Source: Neptuniibacter victor
Lineage (GTDB): Bacteria; Pseudomonadota; Gammaproteobacteria; Pseudomonadales; Balneatricaceae
DNA length: 64,000 bases
Assembly (NCBI GenBank): GCA_027943745.1
Contig: AP025763.1
Location: 1,984,001 to 2,048,000, forward strand
Direction: 5' to 3'
In this document: piece after piece, positions 50,312 to 57,068 of the stretch
How the letters are laid out: every line of letters begins with the position of its first letter
How positions within the stretch are numbered: position 1 is the stretch's first letter
Made by a program: the position numbers and the translations under genes
The notes under the pieces: model-generated
Databases searched by the model: none
Told to the model about the DNA's origin: nothing
What the model saw: the letters and a program-made list of their open reading frames with translations, nothing else

Positions 50312-50577
50312 AGCACGTACCTCGCTTGGTTCATCACAGCACCAAAGCCAGCAACAGCACATTTCAAGGCTGTACGCTCAGAATCGTTGAACTGCTCCCA
50401 GGCGTACTCACTCATGGAATCGTGAAGCCCTGCTTCTGCAACAATGGCTGATTTATAACGGTCTGGAAGGTTCGCCCAGTAACGGCACGAAGAGTCTTGA
50501 AGCTTGAACAGATCCCGTAAACTTGAAAGATACTGTTCAGCACTTGGGTTGATTTCTAAAGAGGCTTGATTAGTCAT
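50308..50577 (-). CDS. hypothetical early phage protein, 89 aa
   Basis: ATG 50577 gives a better distance to the GAGG ribosome site than ATG 50583. Helical (SLEINPSAEQYLSSLRDLFK, SMSEYAWEQFNDSERTALKC). The stop overlaps the microprotein start (GTGA). Function unknown. Confidence 0.55.
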   Translation of the reverse strand: MTNQASLEINPSAEQYLSSLRDLFKLQDSSCRYWANLPDRYKSAIVAEAGLHDSMSEYAWEQFNDSERTALKCAVAGFGAVMNQARYVL

Positions 50578-50878
50578 TGGCATACACCTCTTTTAACAAA
50601 ACCCCCTTCCACTGATGAAAGATCTCGTCTATCAGCTTGTAACCATTTTCTATTTGAGAACCCGCATCACGGTGCGTACTTACACGGCCGGAAATAACGG
50701 CATAAGCCGCAGCCAGGTTTTTATGATCAAGCAAGCAGAGATCAGGAATTTCAACTTTGAAAGATCCGCTATTAGCGCTAACCAAAATAGAGGCGGCAAC
50801 ACGCGCACCAGAACCCGATTGGCTTATAGCCACATCAACCAAGTGCTTAACTGCTTCAGGATAAGTAAATTTAGACAT
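50570..50878 (-). CDS. hypothetical early phage protein, 102 aa, first gene of the operon
   Basis: Mixed alpha/beta (MSKFTYPEAVKHLVDVAISQ, NSGSFKVEIPDLCLLDHKNL, AAYAVISGRVSTHRDAGSQI). First gene after the divergent operator region, so it is probably expressed early. No recognised family. Overlaps the next gene by up to 14 nt. Confidence 0.55.
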   Translation of the reverse strand: MSKFTYPEAVKHLVDVAISQSGSGARVAASILVSANSGSFKVEIPDLCLLDHKNLAAAYAVISGRVSTHRDAGSQIENGYKLIDEIFHQWKGVLLKEVYAND

Positions 50879-51036
50879 GTTCTATTCCCTCAATAATCAA
50901 ACCCCGACCCATTAGCGGTGGGTTTGGCTGCGCAGCCGCCCCCACCTGGGTATTGAGGTATTGATAAATTCTTTGATTAAAGCCAGGGAGCAGGACCCCT
51001 CCTAATCCCTGGCCCTCACTTACTTGATTCAGTGAG

Positions 51037-51054
51037 AATTAACATTGCGGGAAC
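51037..51054. promoter_or_regulatory. AATTAACATTGC repeat, copy 2 (with 51134-51149)
   Basis: AATTAACATTGCGGGAAC here and AATTAATATTGCGAAC at 51134-51149 are direct repeats flanking the operator, in the same direction; a third lies at 46256. The second sits just upstream of the repressor start codon. Confidence 0.5.
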
Positions 51055-51062
51055 AAAGATAC

Positions 51063-51078
51063 TGTAATGCGCATTACA
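51063..51078. promoter_or_regulatory. 16-bp perfect palindromic operator
   Basis: TGTAATGCGCATTACA is its own reverse complement. A further half-site GCATTACAG lies at 51090-51098. Located midway between the repressor gene and the early operon, the expected place for repressor binding that holds the lysogenic state. Confidence 0.7.
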
Positions 51079-51157
51079 CCTGCAAGTTAGCATTACAGTT
51101 GAAACATGGAATACAACGTCTACACTTGAATGTAATTAATATTGCGAACCCCAAATT

Positions 51158-51457
51158 ATGACATATGCTCAAAAGTACTTAGACTTGGTTAGATCTGCTC
51201 TCAGAGCCCGTGGCGAAAGGGATTCAGACAATCACGTTGCCAAAACCTTAGACATATCGAGAACAGCCGTTTACAACTGGAAAAACGAGATAACCGGCAT
51301 AGGTATTATTGACGGCTATCGCATCGCCCTCTTCCTAGATTTAGACCCCCTCGTTGTAGTATCCGAACTGCATAAAGACGAGTTCAAAAGTCCAGAATTG
51401 AGACAATTCTTTTCTCTGGTATCTGACGTAAAAAAGAAAGCTGATGAGGCCGCATAA
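51158..51457 (+). CDS. provirus repressor (HTH, DUF3693-like)
   Basis: 99 aa with an N-terminal helix-turn-helix (NHVAKTLDISRTAVYNWKNE) like the small phage repressors; the family (DUF3693) is from memory. Divergent from the early operon and 80 bp from the palindromic operator, so probably the lysogeny repressor. PM2-like proviruses carry similarly placed regulators. No catalytic or dimerisation domain is obvious beyond a C-terminal helical tail. Confidence 0.7.
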   Translation: MTYAQKYLDLVRSALRARGERDSDNHVAKTLDISRTAVYNWKNEITGIGIIDGYRIALFLDLDPLVVVSELHKDEFKSPELRQFFSLVSDVKKKADEAA

Positions 51458-51513
51458 GCCCGTGTGACGTGGGCTTGCAGTATTTCGCTGTAAGTTGTTG
51501 TTTAGTAACGTTA

Positions 51514-51541
51514 TTACTAAATAATATATATTATGCGAATA
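51514..51541. other. dif-like site, right (XerCD recombination site)
   Basis: Shares the 17-bp core ATAATATATATTATGCG with the left site and the XerC arm (GCGAATA versus GCGCATA), but its XerD arm (TTACTAAATAA) departs from the consensus. A phage-derived degenerate XerD arm fits integration where XerC makes the first exchange, as described for several Xer-exploiting elements. Confidence 0.75.
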
Positions 51542-51608
51542 TAGATATTATCAATAAGGGAGCTACAGAATTAGCTATTACTCACTATTTTTAGAATTTC
51601 TGGATGGT

Positions 51609-51631
51609 ATCGCTACCCGTTTGGTAGCGAT
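51609..51631 (-). terminator. hairpin downstream of the 93-aa gene
   Basis: Perfect 9-bp arms ATCGCTACC (51609-51617) and GGTAGCGAT (51623-51631). It lies just past the stop of the minus-strand gene at 51643, so it probably terminates it; no long T-run. Confidence 0.5.
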
Positions 51632-51642
51632 ATTGGAATGAG

Positions 51643-51924
51643 CTAAGCGTGAGATGCGGGTCTGTCTGCAGCTTGAAAGCTACAAAGAAGTGCCGGATGA
51701 AGATTTATGAATTCACCTGTTACATCGGACTCGACGATTAGCCTAGAAGGCTCAGGGGCTATGCAGTGTATTTTGGCTAGCACTTCGTAAGACTGGTACT
51801 TGTGCAGCTTCATCGTATTGGATTCATATAGATCAGCTTCAAGCATAACGCTGTCACCAATGGCGATCTCATTCCACAGGAATTCAGTCTCTAGGTGTAG
51901 CTCTGTAAAGTCCAATACGCTCAT
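51643..51924 (-). CDS. hypothetical protein, 93 aa
   Basis: A beta-rich small protein (GDSVMLEADLYESNTMKLHK, SRLIVESDVTGEFINLHPAL). Unrecognised. First chromosomal gene right of the provirus. It could be regulated with the response regulator downstream, from which it is separated by 32 bp. Confidence 0.5.
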   Translation of the reverse strand: MSVLDFTELHLETEFLWNEIAIGDSVMLEADLYESNTMKLHKYQSYEVLAKIHCIAPEPSRLIVESDVTGEFINLHPALLCSFQAADRPASHA

Positions 51925-51956
51925 AAAATCACCTTATGAGTTGCGGCTGTCTTTAC

Positions 51957-52628
51957 TTAAGCTTGGACGATGTTATGGCGAATTGCGAGGTGAACTAGTT
52001 CAGAATTATTACTAATAGTGAGTTTTCTGAATATATTTGTGCGATGGGCATGAATGGTTTTCGGGCTTAAGAACATCTCTTCGGCCACTTGGGATACGGT
52101 TCTTCCCTCTGCTAAGAGCGCAAATATTTGTAACTCGCGCTTTGTTAGGCTTCCAATAGATGCTGAGTCGGTTGAACCGTCTCCATTGATTCTCGAACGA
52201 ATCTCTTCGGTGATGTACTCCTCACCACCATGAATAGCCTTAACAGCAGCAAGCAGCTCATCAGGAGCGCAACGCTTAGTAAGAAAGCCTTTAGCGCCTG
52301 CGCTAACAACGTGCGCAGGAAATGGATCTATCTCCATTGCGGTGAGCACAAGTACTTTTGCTTTGGGATCATGAGAGATAATGCGTCTAATTGCTTCAAG
52401 CCCGCCATTTAGGTTGTTACTGACCTCATCGGTAGATGAATCAGCAGGCATGTTTAGATCCATAATGACAACGTCTGGATTATGGCTGGCATACATGTCG
52501 CACGCAGACTGGCCATTATCAGCCTCACCGATAATTTCTATACTTTCATCGGAGATGAGTAGGCGCTGAAAGCCCGCCCGAACTAGCGGATGATCGTCTA
52601 CAAGAAGTATTCTTATCGGCTCAATCAT
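51957..52628 (-). CDS. NarL/LuxR-family response regulator (GacA/UvrY-like)
   Basis: 223 aa. Receiver domain with phospho-acceptor VVIMDLNMP (Asp near residue 55) and switch residues LVLTAME and KGFLTKR; a LuxR HTH at the C-terminus (LTKRELQIFALLAEGRTVSQ, SPKTIHAHRTNIF). GacA/UvrY-like in overall shape but with an insertion (PADSSTDEVSNNLNGG) after the phosphorylation loop. Not adjacent to uvrC here. It likely controls a regulatory RNA or surface programme; the partner kinase is not in the window. Confidence 0.75.
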   Translation of the reverse strand: MIEPIRILLVDDHPLVRAGFQRLLISDESIEIIGEADNGQSACDMYASHNPDVVIMDLNMPADSSTDEVSNNLNGGLEAIRRIISHDPKAKVLVLTAMEIDPFPAHVVSAGAKGFLTKRCAPDELLAAVKAIHGGEEYITEEIRSRINGDGSTDSASIGSLTKRELQIFALLAEGRTVSQVAEEMFLSPKTIHAHRTNIFRKLTISNNSELVHLAIRHNIVQA

Positions 52629-52729
52629 TTAAATTTCCATTGACTGACAATGCAATATCTAACTTTAAAGATAGCAATAATACATGCAAAACAGCAGGTT
52701 AGCTCTAAAAATTTAGTATTAGCATTAGA

Positions 52730-53179
52730 TTATTCTGACTCGTCAGGCAGTATTGCATCAGCGCCTTTGTATACATTGTGGCAATTAACATCTAAGGCAC
52801 CAACACTGGATACCTCTTCTGCCGATATATGAGCCGGTAGCGCAACAAGCTCATCGCTATAGCCTATAAGCTGAACGCCTTCGTTTTTGCAGTGGCGCAA
52901 AACCTTCTCTAGCGCCTTGATTACAGTGATCTGGCGGGAATTAAGTTGATCCTGATTATCGGTTTTGTTTTTAGGCTTGCTCGTTACCTGGCGAATCGCG
53001 TAACCACCCTCGTCAAGGAGCTGTATGGTAACGTTTTTGAGTTTCTCCTTAACAAGCAGTACTTTTGCGCGCTTAAAAGTCTCTTCATCCTGGCAGCAAA
53101 CGGCATCCTCTGAGCTGCATTCGTGAAGGGCGTCAAGAATCACAATGTCTTCTGCTGAAAGATTTAAAACTATATCCAT
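52730..53179 (-). CDS. hypothetical protein, 149 aa
   Basis: Cysteine pairs near the start (CSSEDAVCCQDEE) and a helical second half (ITVIKALEKVLRHCKNEGVQ). No signal or membrane segment. Function unknown; between the response regulator and the KfrA-like gene. Confidence 0.5.
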   Translation of the reverse strand: MDIVLNLSAEDIVILDALHECSSEDAVCCQDEETFKRAKVLLVKEKLKNVTIQLLDEGGYAIRQVTSKPKNKTDNQDQLNSRQITVIKALEKVLRHCKNEGVQLIGYSDELVALPAHISAEEVSSVGALDVNCHNVYKGADAILPDESE

Positions 53180-53274
53180 ATCAAATAGATACCTTGATAA
53201 TCGAGAATTGTTTTTAATAGATAAGCCAACAAGAAATCAATAAGTGTCAGACTACCACCCTATCCCTCATCGCA

Positions 53275-53982
53275 CTAGTCTGATCCGTCTTTTAGTACTC
53301 TAATTTGCTCGGCCAACTTCATGTTTTCAATCAGGAGTTGTGATTTTTCTGTCGCCATCACATCCAGCTGTTTGGTTAAGCGCTTATTTTCCTCTTTGAG
53401 CGTCCTGCTTGCGACCTGGATCTCTATGTAGGCATCTAGATTGCTAGAGCTGCTTCCTCCGGAAACTACTTGCGCTTGCTTGAGATCTCGCCCAAGGCTG
53501 TCATTTTGTGTTTGCAGGGCAATTATTACGCTCTCTTGCTCAAATACTTTGGATTGTAAGCTGAGCTTTTGCTCTGAAATACTTTCATTCTCTTTGAGTA
53601 GTCGAATACATTGCGATCGCAGCTCTTTGAGCTCCTCATTGTCGCTGCTCGAGGCTAAGGCAGAGTCTTTGATCTTCTTTTTGTATTCTCGCTCCAAATC
53701 CAGTCGCCTGGACTCAAGTCGTTTCTCGGCATATGCGATGGCCTGAAGCCATAACTTGCTTGCACTCTCTGCAACAGGGTCTGGAAGCATTGGGTGGCTT
53801 GTATTTGCCTTCATGCGCTCGCCTAGCTCTTGCCACCATATATTTAGAGCTTTGTTGATTGTGGTAATTGAGCCAGAGCCCATTCTCTCACGAACATTCT
53901 GCTGTGTAGGGCGGATACCTTCTTGCAGCAGGGCATCAGCTGTTGCTTTTGCAAGCTCTTGAGTATCGCTCTTTTTGGGCAT
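53275..53982 (-). CDS. KfrA-like DNA-binding protein with coiled coil
   Basis: Start at ATG 53982, since upstream codons lie in the operator. 235 aa. The KfrA_N-type head (TADALLQEGIRPTQQNVRER, MGSGSITTINKALNIWWQEL) is a helix-turn-helix; the rest is a long coiled coil. KfrA on plasmids represses its own gene and organises DNA; here it is chromosomal, divergent from gap. A palindrome just upstream of its start probably binds it. Truly a chromosome-borne relative rather than a plasmid piece: no partition genes nearby. Confidence 0.8.
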   Translation of the reverse strand: MPKKSDTQELAKATADALLQEGIRPTQQNVRERMGSGSITTINKALNIWWQELGERMKANTSHPMLPDPVAESASKLWLQAIAYAEKRLESRRLDLEREYKKKIKDSALASSSDNEELKELRSQCIRLLKENESISEQKLSLQSKVFEQESVIIALQTQNDSLGRDLKQAQVVSGGSSSSNLDAYIEIQVASRTLKEENKRLTKQLDVMATEKSQLLIENMKLAEQIRVLKDGSD

Positions 53983-53991
53983 TTTGATATC

Positions 53992-54017
53992 CAATATGTA
54001 TTGTTTGATACATATTG
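53992..54017. promoter_or_regulatory. palindromic operator before the KfrA-like gene
   Basis: Perfect 10-bp arms CAATATGTAT (53992-54001) and ATACATATTG (54008-54017) around TGTTTG, 10 bp before the KfrA-like start. Position and symmetry fit autorepression; gap on the other side (start 54109) may be co-controlled. Confidence 0.7.
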
Positions 54018-54108
54018 TAGTGCAATAAGACGAAACTTTCACCCTGTTAAACACTACCCACAAAACTGGACTATCCTAAAAAGGACATACAGGACAAGGA
54101 GTTATCTT

Positions 54109-55116
54109 ATGAGCATACGTATTGCCATTAATGGTTATGGTCGTATTGGTAGAAACATCCTTCGAGCCATTTATGAGGCTAATCTTGAGGATGAGATTAA
54201 AATCATTGCAATCAATGATCTGTGTGACCCAAACATAAACGCACATTTAACACAGTACGACAGTGTCCACGGTCGCTTTAAGCACCCTGTCACTTATACT
54301 GATACTCACCTTGAGGTTAATAATGACAAGATAGCTGTGCTGCGAGAAAAGAACCTAGATGCCCTACCCTGGCGCGCACTAGGAATTGACATCGTTTTCG
54401 AATGCACCGGACTATTTCAAAGCAGAAAGGATGCTGTTCAGCATATTGAGAGTGGCGCCAAGCGTGTGCTTATATCGGCACCATCACCAGATGCGGACGC
54501 AACGGTTGTTTACGGCGTCAATCACCAAACAATTGAGCCGCAACACAAAATCATCTCTAATGCCTCATGCACAACCAACTGTCTCGCCCCAATGGCTCAG
54601 GTGCTGCACAAAAGCATTGGTATTAAGTCGGGCTTGATGACTACCGTACATGCCTATACCAACGACCAGCATCTAACCGATGCCTTTAGTGGCGATCTGT
54701 ATCGCGCACGTGCCGCTGCATCATCGATTATTCCAACCAAAACCGGTGCGGCAAACGCGGTAGGCCTTGTTTTACCGGAGCTAGATGGAAGGCTCGCCGG
54801 TATGGCTGTGCGCGTCCCTACCGCTAACGTGTCGCTTGTTGATCTTTGCTTTACGCCTGAAAGGGACACAAATGTAGATGAAATTAACAGCATCATTAAA
54901 TGCGCCTCAATCGATTCTCATCGAGATATTGTCGCTTACAATGATGAGCCGCTCGTATCGATCGATTTCAACCATCAAAAAGAATCATGCATTTTCGATG
55001 CAACCCAAACACTAATGATTGGTGATCAAGCGAAGGTTTTTGCTTGGTACGATAATGAATGGGGCTTCTCCAATCGCATGCTAGATACTGCACGCTACAT
55101 GATGCGGATAATATAA
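54109..55116 (+). CDS. gap: glyceraldehyde-3-phosphate dehydrogenase
   Basis: 335 aa from ATG 54109 (AAGGAG site). N-terminal Rossmann start INGYGRIGRNILRAIYEAN; the active-site segment SNASCTTNCLAPMAQVLH with catalytic Cys near 153; then TVHAYTNDQ and the phosphate-site RRARAAASSIIPTKTGAAN-like stretch YRARAAASSIIPTKTGAA. Oxidises glyceraldehyde-3-phosphate with NAD(P) in glycolysis/gluconeogenesis; the erythrose-4-phosphate dehydrogenase relative (epd) is not excluded. Standalone gene. Confidence 0.9.
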   Translation: MSIRIAINGYGRIGRNILRAIYEANLEDEIKIIAINDLCDPNINAHLTQYDSVHGRFKHPVTYTDTHLEVNNDKIAVLREKNLDALPWRALGIDIVFECTGLFQSRKDAVQHIESGAKRVLISAPSPDADATVVYGVNHQTIEPQHKIISNASCTTNCLAPMAQVLHKSIGIKSGLMTTVHAYTNDQHLTDAFSGDLYRARAAASSIIPTKTGAANAVGLVLPELDGRLAGMAVRVPTANVSLVDLCFTPERDTNVDEINSIIKCASIDSHRDIVAYNDEPLVSIDFNHQKESCIFDATQTLMIGDQAKVFAWYDNEWGFSNRMLDTARYMMRII

Positions 55117-55184
55117 AAGGAGAGCACTACTTACCTTACTCCCTCACCTTCTTCAGAGATTAAAAGAAAAGAAGTAGGAAGTTG

Positions 55185-55694
55185 TTACTTAAGATACTTA
55201 ACGTTGGATAGATAAAGATCTAGGCTATTGCAGCTTCGTGGGTTATTAATTTTTTCCTGTAGCTGCTGCTTAACGCTATCTGGAAAGTTATCCACCTCAG
55301 TAGCCGATACGATCTGATAGCCTTCTTGGACTAGGTACGAGGGATTGTATTTAGATACCTGAATATAGGTAATGCCATCCTGATCAAGCGCAGCATAACT
55401 AATTTTAGAAAAGCGGTTGGAATCCATGTCTCCAACAATATAGCCAGTATCGCACGCAAACGCCTGGCGCTTGCCCGAAGCGGTTGGCTCCATAACGTCT
55501 GTTGGGTCAGCTCCCGCAAGAATGGCCTCTACTTCTGGTTCCGGGATCGCTTCATCGATTGATACTGCGGCTGCACTTGTGACTCCAGACTCTGGCGAGC
55601 TAGCTAAATAATCTATATCAATCGCTCTGAAAGCTTGGCTACCTATGACACCAGCAATCAATATAACTAATAAAACTTTTGGAAAGTCACTCAT
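55185..55694 (-). CDS. membrane-anchored hypothetical protein, 169 aa
   Basis: ATG 55694 preferred over an upstream TTG. Residues ~5-25 (FPKVLLVILIAGVIGSQAF) form a signal anchor; the rest is periplasmic, with an acidic linker then a folded domain (RQAFACDTGYIVGDMDSNRF, two cysteines). Unrecognised family. Convergent with gap. Confidence 0.5.
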   Translation of the reverse strand: MSDFPKVLLVILIAGVIGSQAFRAIDIDYLASSPESGVTSAAAVSIDEAIPEPEVEAILAGADPTDVMEPTASGKRQAFACDTGYIVGDMDSNRFSKISYAALDQDGITYIQVSKYNPSYLVQEGYQIVSATEVDNFPDSVKQQLQEKINNPRSCNSLDLYLSNVKYLK

Positions 55695-55706
55695 AACAAT
55701 ACCCAA

Positions 55707-56102
55707 AATCCATTTTGCTCTTTTACTTAATACATCCTTACCGTTTTAAGTATAGCAGCAGCATGAATCGCTTGCGGAGACCCTGAATATTCATTGCAAA
55801 TTATCGCTTATAAAAATTAGGGTTTTTCATAATTAATTGCAGTATAGACAAATAATTCAAACAAGAAATTGTACCTAGGTACAGTGTATACAGTAGATAC
55901 AGAGGAGAATTTAAATATTAAGGAATAATTATCCTTACTAAACATGTAGTTATGAGTATGAGCAAATATACTATTTATTTGAGAAAATATTCAAAAAAAC
56001 GATGGAAGCATCAGGAATACCCTAAGGCGGGCTGAGTGATGATGGTTTTTGTAGTAACAAATAAGAGGAAACAGGGATAGAAAATAGGTTTGCTCAGATA
56101 AC
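55707..56102. other. A/T-rich intergenic region downstream of the tRNAs
   Basis: About 400 bp without a gene. Part is near-random A/T-rich sequence; no repeat, att-like duplication or transposase was seen. tRNA 3' ends are common integration targets, but here nothing is inserted. Confidence 0.5.
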
Positions 56103-56106
56103 AAAA

Positions 56107-56136
56107 AAACCCCGAAAGCCTTGGCCTGCGGGGTTT
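56107..56136 (-). terminator. terminator of the tRNA operon
   Basis: Stem AAACCCCG / CGGGGTTT with a loop, followed on the minus strand by a T-run. It ends the tRNA-Gly/Cys/Leu transcript. Confidence 0.8.
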
Positions 56137-56153
56137 AAAGTGCACCACATAAG

Positions 56154-56240
56154 TGGTGCCCGGGACCGGACTCGAACCGGTACAAGCTTGCGCTCGGGAG
56201 ATTTTAAGTCTCCTGTGTCTACCAATTTCACCACCCGGGC
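56154..56240 (-). tRNA. tRNA-Leu (anticodon TAA)
   Basis: Minus-strand sequence starts GCCCGGGTGGTGAAATTGGT and ends with encoded CCA. The anticodon stem-loop GGAGACTTAAAATCTCC gives anticodon TAA; long variable arm as in tRNA-Leu; T-arm GGTTCGAGTCC. 87 nt with CCA. Confidence 0.93.
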
Positions 56241-56247
56241 GAAAAGA

Positions 56248-56321
56248 TGGAGGCGCGGGTCGGAATCGAACCGGCGTACACGGAGTTGCAGTCCGCTGCA
56301 TGACCACTCTGCCACCGCGCC
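56248..56321 (-). tRNA. tRNA-Cys (anticodon GCA)
   Basis: Begins GGCGCGGTGGCAGAGTGGTC; anticodon loop CGGACTGCAACTCCG gives GCA; T-arm GGTTCGATTCC; encoded CCA. Compact 74 nt. Confidence 0.93.
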
Positions 56322-56346
56322 TCATTGTTAACTTGCTAGCAGTTAT

Positions 56347-56421
56347 TGGAGCGGGAAACGAGGTTCGAACTCGCGACCCCAACCTTGGCAAGGTTGTGCT
56401 CTACCACTGAGCTATTCCCGC
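56347..56421 (-). tRNA. tRNA-Gly (anticodon GCC)
   Basis: Begins GCGGGAATAGCTCAGTGGTA; anticodon loop ACCTTGCCAAGGT gives GCC; T-arm AGTTCGAACCT; encoded CCA. First tRNA of a three-gene operon 90 bp after pgsA. Confidence 0.93.
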
Positions 56422-56511
56422 TCTGCTGTAACAAGTGGTGCGTATTATAGAGACCCTCTGTTATAAGTCAACACCGTAACATAAAAAAAATTCTGCTTAA
56501 TTATTAATCAC

Positions 56512-57060
56512 TTACATCTCTTCAGATAAAGCTGGCCATGCAGCTCTAACATACTGATACATAGACCATAAAGTAAGAATTGCAGCAAGATATAGAGCAA
56601 CAATGCCAGCCCAAGATATGTTGGTGTAAGGCTCAGTAACGATCATTAGCATAATCGCTAACATCTGCAGTGCCGTCTTTACTTTGCCTATATAAGAAAC
56701 TGCAACACTGGCGCGCTGACCGACCTCTGCCATCCACTCCCTCAGGGCAGAAATAACGATCTCCCTGCCGATAATGACCACGGCTGGAATGGTAATCCAC
56801 CAATTGGCATAGCCTTCTACAAGCAATGCAAGAGAGATCGCTACCATTAGCTTGTCTGCAACTGGATCGAGAAACGCTCCAAAAGGAGATGTTTGTTCGA
56901 GCTTTCTAGCAAGATAACCATCGAGCCAATCAGTGAAACCTGCTATGGCAAAAATAACACCGGTAGCAATTGGTGCCCATTCATAGGGTAGATAGTAAAC
57001 CAGAACGAATACTGGAATTAAAAGAATGCGTAAGCTGGTGAGTATATTAGGTATTTTCAT
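56512..57060 (-). CDS. pgsA: CDP-diacylglycerol-glycerol-3-phosphate 3-phosphatidyltransferase
   Basis: 182 aa. CDP-alcohol phosphatidyltransferase motif DWLDGYLARKLEQTSPFGAFLDPVADKL (D-G-x2-A-R-x8-G-x3-D-x3-D form) plus four membrane helices. It makes phosphatidylglycerophosphate in the inner membrane. Placed between uvrC and the tRNAs, the standard gammaproteobacterial order. Confidence 0.93.
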   Translation of the reverse strand: MKIPNILTSLRILLIPVFVLVYYLPYEWAPIATGVIFAIAGFTDWLDGYLARKLEQTSPFGAFLDPVADKLMVAISLALLVEGYANWWITIPAVVIIGREIVISALREWMAEVGQRASVAVSYIGKVKTALQMLAIMLMIVTEPYTNISWAGIVALYLAAILTLWSMYQYVRAAWPALSEEM

Positions 57061-57068
57061 CTAGTATT

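Larger units (their letters stand above)
50879..51157. promoter_or_regulatory. divergent control region of the provirus (possible origin region)
   Basis: 279 bp between the early operon and the repressor, rich in inverted repeats: CTCAATA (50889) / TATTGAG (50951); GGCTGCGCAGCC (palindrome, 50927-50938); CCAGGGA (50984) / TCCCTGG (51007); CTCACT (51015) / AGTGAG (51031). It also holds the 16-bp operator and the AATTAACATTGC motifs. The clustered stems could be terminator, operator array or replication structures; nicking site not identified. Confidence 0.5.
37550..51541. mobile_element. corticovirus (PM2)-like provirus integrated at dif
   Basis: About 14 kb bounded by two dif-like sites. It encodes a HUH replication endonuclease, a small packaging ATPase, a ~276-aa capsid protein, several one-pass membrane proteins, a LamG spike, an M15 peptidase and a holin, but no integrase, terminase, portal or tail genes. 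This combination is the corticovirus plan (PM2 genome is about 10 kb). Filamentous-phage identity is unlikely because the Rep is far longer and the ATPase has no membrane segment. All genes between 38306 and 50878 face one way. Entry via host XerCD is inferred from the sites. Confidence 0.78.

Noticed and set aside
37550-51541. Filamentous (inovirus-type) prophage at dif
   Set aside because: dif integration is typical of inoviruses, but the 747-aa HUH Rep, a membrane-less 213-aa ATPase, a 276-aa beta-rich protein and an M15 peptidase/holin cassette do not fit the inovirus gene set (Zot-type ATPase, short coat protein, pIII).
56154-56421. tRNA genes as integration site for the island or provirus
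   Set aside because: The tRNAs are intact, not duplicated, and 5 kb from the nearest mobile-element border; both elements have their own borders elsewhere.
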